A stretch of 64,000 bases of DNA. Source: Lotus japonicus (lineage: Eukaryota; Streptophyta; Magnoliopsida; Fabales; Fabaceae). Below, piece after piece: positions 34,773 through 45,500 of the stretch (its first letter is position 1; each line of letters begins with the position of its first letter). Below the pieces are notes generated by a model. It did no database searches. It was given only the letters and a program-made list of their open reading frames with translations, and was not told the DNA's origin. The DNA lies in contig NC_080042.1 of NCBI RefSeq assembly GCF_012489685.1, forward strand, positions 52,814,066 through 52,878,065. Reading direction: 5' to 3'. A program made the translations under genes and the position numbers.

Positions 34773-34808
<36 letters not shown>
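34773..34808. repeat. (GA)18 microsatellite in the IQD 5' leader
   Basis: Eighteen GA units lie 24 bp upstream of the IQD start codon; on the coding strand this is (TC)18. CT-rich tracts are common in plant 5' UTRs and may affect expression. Confidence 0.85.
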
Positions 34809-34811
<3 letters not shown>

Positions 34812-36339
34812 GAGAAGAAGGGAATAGAAGGGAAGTCGTTGAAAGATTCGAAGAAGTTGGGAACACTTAAATGGAGGAGTTTGGAGTTTGTGTCGTGAGC
34901 ATAACTTGGAATATCATCTTCAATGTCACGCACCCTTCAACCATTCTGCTCACCACGCGCTATTTCTACAGTTCTTTTTACTTGGAGTATGATTTTTACC
35001 ATACATCAAACTTACACTTTTATGACTTGTTAGTACTTTTTTAGCCGCAAGTGTTATGCCCGGGGCTTACGAGGGTGAGAGTGATTGTCGGTGTAATAAG
35101 AAGGAAGGAACGAGGAGCGGTTCTGGCAAGATAGGTGATGGGGCACATGATAGTTGATGATGATTTAAAAGATTTGATTAATTAACTCATAATAGTAAGG
35201 TGCATCTTCTTTTACAGAATTGAGATGAGTGACTTATCGGGAAATTTTCTCGAGAAATGTGTAAGTCGCACAAAACGCGTAGGAAAAACTTGTGTTGGTA
35301 CGGTGAGGTCAGTCGTCCTGAAAGTGCAAAAAAGTTTTACACGGTCATCAAATAAGAATATATCAAATGTAAATCTTTCATGTCATAAAATAAATTTCAA
35401 TTTAAAAATATTTAAAATAAAAAACAGAGATTTGATTGGATGCATGTAGAAAACTCTTAATGTTGTCGACCCATAAAGTGTAAATCCTACAGTTATTTTC
35501 ATTTCATTTCAGAAAAGAGAGAAGACCTATAAAGATCATTGGCACAACTTTATAGAGGTCATTTCTTCTATATCGCATACGTGTTCCAATCGAGAGAAGT
35601 TGATCTCTGTCTTTTGTGTAATTCTGATAAACACAGTGCATAAGTTATTTAAGAATGAGCGGTCGTTTAAATGGTTAAAATTGTTATGTGACTTTTTTTA
35701 AATATTATATGATTTGATATTTAGTTTTAATAATAATTTAATTTAGTAGTCTCACTCTTAAATTAATGATTTTTTTTCTCACTATACTATTATTTAAAAA
35801 AAATAGTAGAACAGAGAAAAAACATCTCCAGACTAACTGATAGGACGTTAGTGACATGCTAGTCCACTCCTTAGTAGGAGCGACGAAGATCTCCTTGAGG
35901 AGGGTTTCCTAGTAACTAAAGTTTTATTGAACACAAAGGTATTCAAACTCTTTACCTATAAGGAGGTGAGTATTAATACTATTACTAATTACAAAATATC
36001 AACCTTAAAAAAATACAAAATATTAACCTCAGAAAATTTTAATGTACTAAATTTTAAATTCTATAAAAAAATTCGAATGAACTTATTTTAATGTTTTTGT
36101 TATGTGATGGAATGTGGCAGGTAGGATCATATATACGAGTTAGCTAGCAAAATTGATAACATATTCTCCTTTTATTCTTTCCGAGTTTGATTCAAAGAGA
36201 ACACAGGGTCCACAAAATTATATTGTTTGCACAACTCCCTAACTAATTACTCATACATATAACATTTTCTTTCTCAAATCTCAATCTTCTTTTAACAAAT
36301 TTGATTCCGAAAATTATAGCATGTCTCTTTCAATAAATA
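34809..36339. other. IQD promoter side and AT-rich spacer
   Basis: The first 150 bases should hold the IQD 5' UTR and core promoter; no clear TATA box was seen on the minus strand. The rest contains only short frames without family motifs. A possible degenerate repeat lies at 35,830-35,960. Confidence 0.4.
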
Positions 36340-36371
36340 CTAGAAATTAAACCCGTGCATTGCACGAGTTT
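36340..36371 (-). mobile_element. Helitron 3' end
   Basis: On the minus strand the sequence is CTCGTGCAATGCACGGGT, a short hairpin, then TTAATTT and the terminal CTAG followed by host T. A GC hairpin about 10 bases before CTAG, inserted 5' to T, is the diagnostic Helitron 3' end. The element would extend to the right of 36,340. Its 5' TC end was not identified, and no Rep/helicase gene is present, so it is non-autonomous. Confidence 0.6.
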
Positions 36372-36522
36372 GTTTTTAAGTTATGTGTCTATTATTTGTA
36401 AAAATAATTTATATAATATGAAAAATTATTGAATAGTAGATTATTAAGAATATGATCAACATTTTAATGTAATTATATTAATGAAGCTCAATAAAAAAGT
36501 TAGTGTACACTAATTTTTTAAT

Positions 36523-36697
36523 TTCTTTTTGGTATAAACATTTGGTACCGGTCACCCTTTGGATATAAAGAGATTCGAGATTTAGTCACAATTAAGACTC
36601 CTCATCCCTTCCCCAGAGTGTATTGTGTAGGGATCGAATCCGAGAGCTCTTAACATACACCCAGTCTGCGTTGCCAACTGAGCTACCCCTTCTTGGG
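36523..36697 (-). mobile_element. tRNA-derived SINE
   Basis: On the minus strand, GGGGTAGCTCAGTTGGCAAC (A box) and GGATTCGATCCC (B box) give a clear tRNA-like head near 36,630-36,694, followed by a non-tRNA body and an A/T tail. TAATTTTTTAA on the left and TTAATTTTTAA on the right are a likely imperfect duplication. The cloverleaf is incomplete, so it is not a functional tRNA gene. Confidence 0.7.
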
Positions 36698-38553
36698 TTA
36701 ATTTTTAAAGCACATATTTTATATTTTATGTTTCTTTAATAAAAATCATTTTCAATTTATTTGGTGATTATATGTTTAAATAGTAATGCACTTTTAATAT
36801 AAATTGATGAAAATATATAATTAGAGCTGAATACCGTGTATGTGTAAAATCATCTATAAAAGTAAAAAGATTTTTATAAAGTGGTATTTATCTCTTCATG
36901 TTTTGGCCATGAAATTAGTGTTTTCAGTTGAAACTTTATGGAAAGTATGCTAATGAAAGTTTAATGTTGAAACATATTCTTAGTCACATATATAAAATGA
37001 AAGTTTAATGGAAAGTATGCTTCTCTGATTGAAGTTCTGATTGCTAGAAAATGAATGTGCTTTGCTTTAATGTGGAGTTATTTCATTACTAACTATATGC
37101 ATTAGTATTACAACATCACTTTCAAGTATATTATCTTTTATTGGCAATTGATTCCTGTCAACCATTGTACCAGAGTGCACAAAGTGAAAATAATTAGTTG
37201 TCAACTACAACTACCTTCTTTTATAGGAGTTACACCCCTAATGCAAGGATAATAATAATTTTGTGTCATAACCATTGTTCCAAATTAAGTACAGAAAACG
37301 GTGAAAAAATTGATACAAATCATTGATGAAGCGCACATGGAATGAAAAGTTGGTAGCAAAGGAGTAAAAGGCACAACAATTGGACAGCAATAGTAATTCA
37401 TTCCTTTTAATGTTTGATTAACTTAGCTATTACTTCTAGCATATATGTTCATTATGATTCACTAAAAACTAACACAAGTTAACAATTGTATCCACCCCTT
37501 TCCCAAAACAACAAAAAGTGCTGCATTCACTGTATAATAAGTTAATAACATCACTGTGAGACATCATCAAATAAAAACTTTTCTATTGCATTTATTATAT
37601 AGTTGGTGTTCCACATTGAATCCAATGAGTATAAGCATCTTGAATCCCAACTGCACCAGCACTTTGCTTCTTCATTATTCTGCTATAGAGTGAATACATT
37701 CTAGTGTAGTAGCCCAGGAATTTCACTCAGTAAAACAAAATCATGCCCTGTTCTGTTCCTATATTGGCACACCTAGCTACTTAATTCATCTCAGCAACCA
37801 TATTTCTACCGTATTTACATACAGATTCATTCATGATCGATGCCCAGTTCCACACGCAAACCCCACCTTCATTTACAGCTGCACCAGTCACTTGCAACTT
37901 CTTTTGCTTCTGAATAGGCAGGGGAAAATGTTGGAGAACTATATTTATTGTTGAATATCATGTAAAATATAGTATAGATAAAAGATTAAAATTTGGGTAA
38001 AAAAAGGTTTTGGTCTTATATAATAATAATACTCTTAATTTGAAAATGGTTAGTCTCCAAACCAAACGATCCCTAGTTGCCTACTATTTCAAATAATGAT
38101 ATACTACTTGATTTTGCTCCCTACCGGAGGTGGTGACTGGTGATCCAGTGACATTACCACATGGCTTCATTGGTCCTACGTGGCTATCATGTATTTAATG
38201 AAGCCTAGTTGAAATTCTTTTCTTTTTTCCTTTTCTTTCAATTTATATTTTCCACCTCAAATTATCCTAAATTAACCCTAACTTACACTAATTAACCTAA
38301 TCCAAACTAAAACCAAATTAAATCGCCAAATTAAACCCCCAAACATTAAAATTTGCCTTTTGTTTTTTTGGAAAGCAAACGTATCAAGTCCAGTTTCAAT
38401 TAGAATATAAACCTTTTTTTCTATACAAAGTATGTTTTTGACATTTATACATAGTATGTTGATCTAATACTAGTCATCACAATAAAATAAAAAAATACTA
38501 GTCATCAGGTAAGTGTCTTTTTTTATAGAAAAGCTAACACAACAAAATTTAAA
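36698..38553. other. AT-rich spacer, probably partly Helitron body
   Basis: No gene supported. A repeat of TGGAAAGTATGCT occurs at about 36,939 and 37,010. The region 38,260-38,340 is rich in CCTAAATTAACCCTAA-like words. Confidence 0.35.
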
Positions 38554-38639
38554 ATGGTAAAAGTTGTAGATTCAGATTCCTCACTAATCAGTATTCACTA
38601 TTCAGTACTAGTCTCAATCAGAATTCAGACCTTGTTTTA

Positions 38640-39190
38640 CATTACTCGCATGCTAATTGGTTTCTTGCAGCAGAGCCTTGTTCATTCTTCTAGAGGCTTG
38701 CGAGATTTCCGAGTACTTCTACGGCAGCAAGGCTTGTAGCGTCTTCCTCTGAGGATGAAGAAATGATGTTTTCCGGCCTCTCTAGGGAATGCTTGTCTTC
38801 CCCTAGGTTCCCTTCCTCTGTGCTCTTCCCTGGAATCTTCTTTGCTATTTACAGGTTAGCTCATGTCTTGGAGCCCGAAGATGAGAGAATGTTGTCCCTT
38901 GGTGACGTTGATAGCGATGGAACGAAGGTCTCGAGTCCTTCAGGGTCTCCTCGTGCCGATCTTAACATTGCACCATGCGGTGTTATTCTTGCAAAGTCTT
39001 CTGATGCTTTGGGGGTTTCCTAGGTTACCAGGTTTATGGAGGGGCCTTCTTATTCTTTTTCAGATGTTGCGCCTTGTGTTGCTTTATTCCGAGACTAGAT
39101 GCTTACCCCTAGGGCTAGGGGAAGGCCGAAGAAAGTTGAGAATAGAGGAAGGAAGAAAAAGGACCCTATTGTGAGCTCTAGTGGATTTAT
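38640..39190 (+). pseudogene. Degenerate coding remnant, possibly LINE ORF1 linker
   Basis: A plus-strand frame runs through ASSSEDEEMMFSGLSREC, APCGVILAKSSDALGVS and, after stops, MTPRARGRPKKVENRGRKKK. An acidic/Ser-rich stretch followed by an RGRPKK-type basic motif is seen in C-terminal parts of plant LINE ORF1 proteins. The match is by composition only, and it contains stops. Confidence 0.25.
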
Positions 39191-39244
39191 TGTAGCAATG
39201 GTCACAAACGCAGATGTGGATGCTGATTCGGAGCTCTAGTGGAT

Positions 39245-40395
39245 TTATTGTAGAGTTTTCTTGTGGGGTGACTGGTTCTTTTCATTCTCCCCATCACGTT
39301 GGTGGTGTTTCCTCTTAGCACTCTCGGTATTGAAGGTTGGTGGGAACTTGGCGGCCCTCCTTGCAGCAGCAAGCTGGAGCTCCGCGTTAGTGAACTTCAT
39401 TTCTTCTGCAAAAAAAAGGGGGAACAAGTCAAACAGTAGTAACTCAAAAAAAAAAAATTGGCGAGGTGCTTGATTTGGTGCATGGCGACCTAGGTATTTT
39501 GGGGTTTTCGAGTGTATGGCGCCCTCGATGACTTTGGAGCAGTCAAGGATATGGAGTTGGCCGAAGAAGCCGATGATGGTTTGTCATCGGCGGTCAGGGA
39601 GTCTTCCGGGGGGTCGACGATGCTGTTGGGTTTCTCCGTCCAGTAGAAAGGAAAACGGGCGGTCCCGCCCCTTAGGGTAAAAAGTTCGGGGTAAGCATGG
39701 TGAACCGCCACCATAAAATATTTGCGGACGAAGCTGGTTTTGGTGTTGCTTTTGAAAGGATTAAGGCATTTGTGGTTGGGGCGAGCCTTCAAAGAGACCC
39801 ATCCCTTGGTTTTTAGGGACTTGGCGTCTACATCATATATGAAGAAGAAGTGGACAGGCGATGGTGTGATTTGGATGGCGTCACACAAAATCTCGAAGCA
39901 CCGCATGAACACCCAAGCGTTAGGATGCAGTTGGCAGGGTGCTACGTTGATATCGACCAAGATGGAGGCGAAAAAGGGCGAGAAAAAGAAATTAATTCCC
40001 AACTCTGTGAATAGATATGCATATACGAAAAAGGAGTGGTAGCGGGCTATGTCGCCGTCAGCTTTGTGAAGCCCAGGGCGACCGTCTTCTCTGCAAGACG
40101 CAGCGCGAAGCTTCTGGTTAAGGGCTTCCTCGCAGCACAGCCCGTCGACCACTTCAATGAGGTCGATCACTGCGTCACGGGAGGTATACTTCGAGGATTG
40201 GTCGATTACCAATTGAGGGGGAGCCACTTGAACAAGAGTAGGGAGAGTGGCAAAGGTTTTTAGCCGGAAAGCGGCAACCTCTGGAAGCTCCAAGCGAACC
40301 CCACTGCCGGCGGAGGAGTCTGATGATTCCTCTTGTGTGGGTTCGCGCCTGAGGGAGTTTAGGGAGGTATACGTGGTTCAGAGCTCGGGAGACAT
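39245..40395 (-). pseudogene. Transposase_28 / gypsy-type gag-like protein relic
   Basis: From an ATG at 40,393-40,395 the minus frame reads through a TGA at codon 6 (40,378-40,380) and then is open to 39,490. It holds FFVYAYLFTELGINFFFSPF, INVAPCQLHPNAWVFMRCFEILC and GWVSLKARP, the core of the plant domain called putative gypsy type transposon (Transposase_28). Beyond a probable intron (acceptor TTTTTTTTGCAG just before 39,408) follows EMKFTNAELQLAAARRAAK, also typical of these proteins. The copy ends at 39,245 with no further partner. It is a broken piece of a retroelement-like gene; the element's ends were not found. Confidence 0.65.
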
Positions 40396-41152
40396 TATAG
40401 GGGAAGGGGGAATTTGAACTTTAAAAATAACATAGCAATGTAGAGGAAGGAGAGGACCCACCTCAATAACCCCATTCAGTTGTTGTATGCCTCCATCAAA
40501 TGACCCAATTATGTTTTTGCAGCAGAAACTTGCGAGCGCCCCATTCCACAGTCCTTGCTATTGCTTTTAAATATCTCAAGGACCCTCTATAGCCACTAAG
40601 TGGATTTTGGAGAAGCCACCCAACCCTTGACACGTGACTGCCTAAACTCAATGAGCCCAAATGTACAAAACCTGATAGACGATATAATTGAACGTTTGAA
40701 CTCAACAATATCCTCCTTTTTTAAGATGACAATTTTAAAGAGAAAACAGAATTATATCAAAATTTTCAAAGACACGAAAATACTCCCCTTGAGTTTCTCC
40801 CCCATAGTTTTGCAATAAATGAGAAAATATATTTAATCCATAAGATTTTCATATCCATAAAATTAATTAATCTATAATTCTCAAGAGTGGAAAGAAATAT
40901 CAATTTATCATTAGGGTTTTTGAATATTTAATATCATTAAAATCCAATAGTGAATCATTCTCCTCAGACCTCTTATCTTCGCTTTTTTTTATTACTAAAA
41001 TAAAAAAGGTGTTTTTTTAACCAAATAAAAAGGTGTTTGAAATTGAAAATTGAAAATTGAAAATTAAACTTTTCAAAAAAAAAAATTGAGAATTAAAAAA
41101 TATAAATAATTATCTTAAGGTCTTTTTTTTATTTTTTTATTATTATTTTTTT
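40396..41152. other. AT-rich spacer
   Basis: Only low-complexity A/T stretches and short frames were seen, including a threefold GAAAATTGAAAATT-type repeat at about 41,040-41,066. Confidence 0.4.
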
Positions 41153-41264
41153 GTCCCCGTAGGATAGCTCAAGTGGTAGGAGCTGGGGACATATGAGTTG
41201 GGTAGGGAAGGTCCAGAGATTAATTTCTGGCGGATGTAATTTATCTTTCCAATAACTAAAAAAA
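41153..41264 (+). mobile_element. SINE (GTCCCCGTAGGATAGCTCAA type)
   Basis: GTCCCCGTAGGATAGCTCAA followed by GTGGTAGGAGCTGGGG forms a tRNA-like A-box region, then ATATGAGTTGGGTAGGGAAG, a decayed B box at GGTCCAGAGATTAAT, and a tail GCGGATGTAATTTATC. This arrangement is common in legume SINEs. A T-rich tract precedes it, and AAAAAAAGTC follows. Confidence 0.6.
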
Positions 41265-41575
41265 GTCTTTTTTTTTTTGCCAAAATTTTACTTATTACCG
41301 AAAAAAAAGCACCATTTCTTTTTAAAGACGGCCTTACATTGAACTTGATATGAGGCCCAACATAACTTGGCCCATCAACGAATCCATTACGAGACTAAAA
41401 CTAACCAATCTGGAATTAGTTTATTGCTAAATTGGTGACTCAACAATGATTTAAAAAAGTCAACCCTTTAACATTTACACTAGTTCGTTTAGGGTTTAGG
41501 GTTTAGGGTGAGCTCTTCTGAGCTTTAGAATTGATTATTCTAACTAAAAGAAAACTTATCCAAACATGCTAGAAG

Positions 41576-41833
41576 CTAACCGCAAGCAAGAGGTGGGAGT
41601 TGACACTGAGAAGGTAGTAGGGACGCCATCCGAAGGGTGTTGCAGAGGCAGTCAGTGTCTACAGCTCGAAGTGCAGCACAGCAGCCAGTACTTGGGCTTG
41701 TGTTGGGCACACTAGGCACCACAAAGGGAGCACAAACATTGACGTAATTGCTCAGCTGGTTTGAGCAGGTACTGTTCTGTGCCTTAGCCATCTCTTTCTC
41801 AGTCCCTAGTGCCAAAACCAAAAGGAGCAACAT
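41576..41833 (-). CDS. Lipid-transfer-like 8-Cys protein, stamen FIL1/A9 type
   Basis: The 85-aa minus frame has a hydrophobic start (MLLLLVLALG) and the eight-cysteine motif of the plant LTP/2S albumin superfamily: C23, C34, C51-C52, C62-x-C64, C77, C84. The wording NVCAPFVVPSVPNTSPST and CLCNTLRMASLLPSQCQLPPLAC matches the FIL1/A9/YY1 group, small secreted proteins made in anthers and tapetum. Family members usually begin M.ALKSL before the hydrophobic run. Here an out-of-frame MTALKPLL lies just upstream (ATG at 41,859), suggesting a one-base change in the signal peptide region. The start at 41,833 gives a short but possible signal peptide. So the gene may be intact with a shortened leader, or slightly broken. 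Confidence 0.75.
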   Translation of the reverse strand: MLLLLVLALGTEKEMAKAQNSTCSNQLSNYVNVCAPFVVPSVPNTSPSTGCCAALRAVDTDCLCNTLRMASLLPSQCQLPPLACG

Positions 41834-41931
41834 TGTAAGAGAGGTTTGAGTGCTGTCATGATTTTTATTATAACAACTTTGGTTATTTGCTTACTATGTC
41901 TATACTGCCTCTGCATGACTATGACCATGTC

Positions 41932-41940
41932 CTATATTTA
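41932..41940 (-). promoter_or_regulatory. TATA box of the lipid-transfer-like gene
   Basis: The minus strand reads CATAAATATAGG. It lies about 75 bases before the upstream ATG at 41,859 and about 100 before the annotated start. No other ATG occurs between. Confidence 0.45.
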
Positions 41941-42511
41941 TGGTGAAGTTCTGAAGCAAATGGGTTGTCTGTTTTGTGAGTCACCTACTCAGCTCACAAC
42001 ATTGGTGTTGGATGGCAATAAATTAGTTATATTAGTTTTGAGTTTGGCTATAGAGCACAACTAAGGCCGAGACAAAATGCACGATTGTTCAATTTTATTT
42101 TAATTTATTTTAAAAAGAGGAATTTGATTTTATTTTGTTCAACTATGATTTAGGCAACATAGTCTTATCCAACTTTAAACCACACAAGATCATAAGTAAT
42201 TATAAGTGTCAATGAAAAAACACGAGGTTGATTGATTCTTGATTTGTTAAGTATAACATGACAATGGTATGCCCTGTATTCGGTGTTCTGCACACAATCA
42301 ACTGAATTTTCCTTCAATGAAATTTGCTTGCACTTGTCCCACAAAGGAAAAAGAAGTGAGAAAATAAAAATAGAAAAGAATAACAGCTTAACAAAAGAAA
42401 GAAAAGAAAAGCAAAGTAACAAAGGAAGGGAGGGAAAAAAACAAATAATAAGGTGGCCTCTAAGATTTCTTTTTCCTAGTGGAAGAGGACACAGCTTCTA
42501 AAAAGTGTATT
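41941..42511. other. Spacer between the lipid-transfer-like and methyltransferase genes
   Basis: It holds the far upstream side of the lipid-transfer-like gene and, towards 42,511, the 3' UTR of the methyltransferase gene. A purine-rich stretch lies at 42,340-42,450. No other gene was seen. Confidence 0.4.
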
Positions 42512-45500
42512 TTAACTACTCTTGTCAGAAGATGCAGGGGATGTCCAATACTTCTTCACAGCAAATAAAAGCTTCTCCCTTTCAAGAGGTCCATCTTCAT
42601 GGTCCACAATTTGACTTTCCCAGTCCATGCCATTGACTATGCTCTTCACTTTTATCAATATATCAACATCATCTCGGATTATCACACTTCCTTCAGGTCT
42701 AAGAACCCTATCCATTTCTAGCAAAATGTCCTCTAATTCACATCTACATTGCAGAAGCATTGCAATATCATTAGTATGAATGGAGTATTTACATTTTCAA
42801 GTCATAAGATCAAATTCAACTATAAGTTGAGCAAAATTTCAATACTTTTAGAGTAATGAAATCTCAGTATATCCCACTTACAAGTTACAATATGATAATT
42901 AATTCTTTTTTATTTTCGAAAAAAATAAAAATTGAGAATAATTTATCGTACATGTCAAGTGTCATGCTTTTAAAATGAAGAAATACAGTTTTGGGTACAT
43001 TTTCTGTCAAATATTACCACATAAGAGGAGGTCGAAAAATTTTGTTGAGATTTTCAGTCAAATATTACCTTGAAAACTAAATCATGTAACCCAAAATAAA
43101 TGTATACCTGTCATTGTAAAGGCTGAAAATCGAATCACCATGAATTAAGTCGTAAGTTCTAGGATAAGTAGACATTGCTTCACACCTGCAACAGAATTGA
43201 AGGCCTTAAACATCTTAGAAAAAAAGGGAGAAAGTAACTTCAAAATATACAGGACAAGAGAAACAGAGAACACTGAGCTAACCAATTATGGTATATTCCA
43301 ATCAATCCCCTTTCAAACACAGCTCCTAGTGTATCAACCTTAGCCTGGACAGGAACCACATTCATAACCCAAACAGGGTACTTAATGAATGCTGCAGCAA
43401 ATCCACCCAAGTTGGCATTCATGTCTAAAAAGTTGCGGTATCTCCCAGGTTTTCCTAGCTGATTGTTAACCTTCTTGTAATATGATACCCTTTTCTTCCA
43501 AAGCTCATTGTCTTCTGAGAAAGTTTCAGAAGTAACCCCCTTTATGACCCCCATGAAAATCCTTGGTGGGGTGGCTTTTACTCTGTCAGGCCAATTTTCC
43601 AATGCCCCACCAGCAGTTTCTTCTTTGCTGGACACTTCAGGCAGAGGACTCAAACATGTTTGCATATCTGTGTACCTGAAAAAGTGACCAAAATAAATAT
43701 AAGAAACATATGCCAAAGGTTAGAATTCAGATTACACTTAACTCTACTCAAAAGCTGGTTCTACAAGTATTGCTCCACTCATTTAGTACATGTTTGGATA
43801 TACGGCAGAAAATCATGTGAGCTAAAATCATGGTCGAAGGAAGAAGCTTCAATAAGTTTATTTTTATTTTCTCTCTCATCTATCATAATAATTTTTTCCT
43901 ATAAACTAATAAATGTAGTTTTTAAATTTATTTTATTTTTTAAAATGATTTTTTATAAAACTTAAACAAACATCTCAAAAATTTAAAAAACATGATTTTT
44001 AAATATAAAAAAATAATTTTCTATAAAAAAACTTAAACAAACATAATGTATCTGTGTGAGTCGATGTGAAACTTCAAGACACAAAATATTTACATGAAAG
44101 TAAAACATATGGATTATTATGGGAATATGAAGCACGCACCATGCTTTGTCAGGGTTATTCTCTGCCTGGCAGATAGGTCTGTTGGCTTTGCAATCTAAAT
44201 GGTTTTGAGCTTTCTGCCAAATTGCAATGTCACCCTTCTCCACTAGCTTCTTCCAACATAGGCTTTCAGCTACCTTCTCAATGTTGGTTTGCTCTTCATT
44301 CAGATCCTCCTTTGTTCTTTCCCATCCTTCCCAATATTTCTTCCACCGGATTGGTGGACCCGATAGGATCCAGTACCCACCAGGGCGTAAAATTCGATTA
44401 ATTTCATTTAGATAAAGCCCATCTAATTCAACAAGTGAAGAAAGATCAGCACAACTTAAAATTTTCTTGGATCAGCTTCGGTTTCAATAATCAATTCTGA
44501 AACCCAGAACTTCATCTTTGGAGCCTGATAATTTAGATGTGTTTGGATAAACAACTTAATAAATGTGTACGAGAATAAGCCTTTATTGCTTAAGCGCTTA
44601 TTTATAAGCTAATTTGATAAACTTATTGAAATAAGCTAAAAATTGGTTATAAATAAGCATAAGCTAATTTATCAACTTACGAAACAAACTCCAAACAATA
44701 TATTAGAAGGGTTATTTATAAGCTATTTACATAAGTCCTTCTAAATATTTACATAAGAGTTTATGCTATAAAATAAGTTCAAATCAGCTCTTCCAAACGA
44801 GACCTAAATTTTCATTGACCTAAACCAATTTTAGGTGATTATATATGTTTTGGCAAACAACTTAAATAATTAATTTTAGTCTCAAAACTAATTATATGCC
44901 CAGAAGCTAGAAAGAGTAACTTGTGGTGAGTATAATTAAATTGTTAAATTTCGTAGCTAAATTTTACAACATTGTCCCCAACATTCACTACTACAGTTAT
45001 AACTCACTTTTATTGTAATCAATTTTACTAAAATAAACTCTATATATCCATATAGAAGCATTTAATTTCTCTCGAGATTGTTTGACATTTAAAAATTTGT
45101 TGCATACATGCACTTGACGTTGAATCATTTTTATCTTGTTTTGTTATGAGAGGTTTATATATAAGAGATGGCATTTGGTGAGTGAGAATATATATACCAT
45201 ATTCAGCCCAAGGAATGAGGCAGCGAGAACAGTGTGCCATGTCAAAGGCTCTGGAAGGAAAAGGCAACCTCTTAGAGGCAAGTACTCCAATGAGAGCAGG
45301 AACTCCTCGTTCAAGAGCAAACTGAACCTGTGCTTCGTGGGTGTCCCTTGGTGCAATTGACACTGTTAATATGTCACGGGATAGAAGATAGGCTCCCCAA
45401 CTAGCAACCTGCATGCATCATCTCAAACTCTCTCGAAAAAAATATTCCAATCTTGGCATATTTCATAGTTCATGATCAATTAAATTATGTTTCTTAGAAA

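Noticed and set aside
36620..36697. tRNA gene on the minus strand
   Set aside because: A and B boxes are present but the acceptor and anticodon arms do not close; it is a SINE head.
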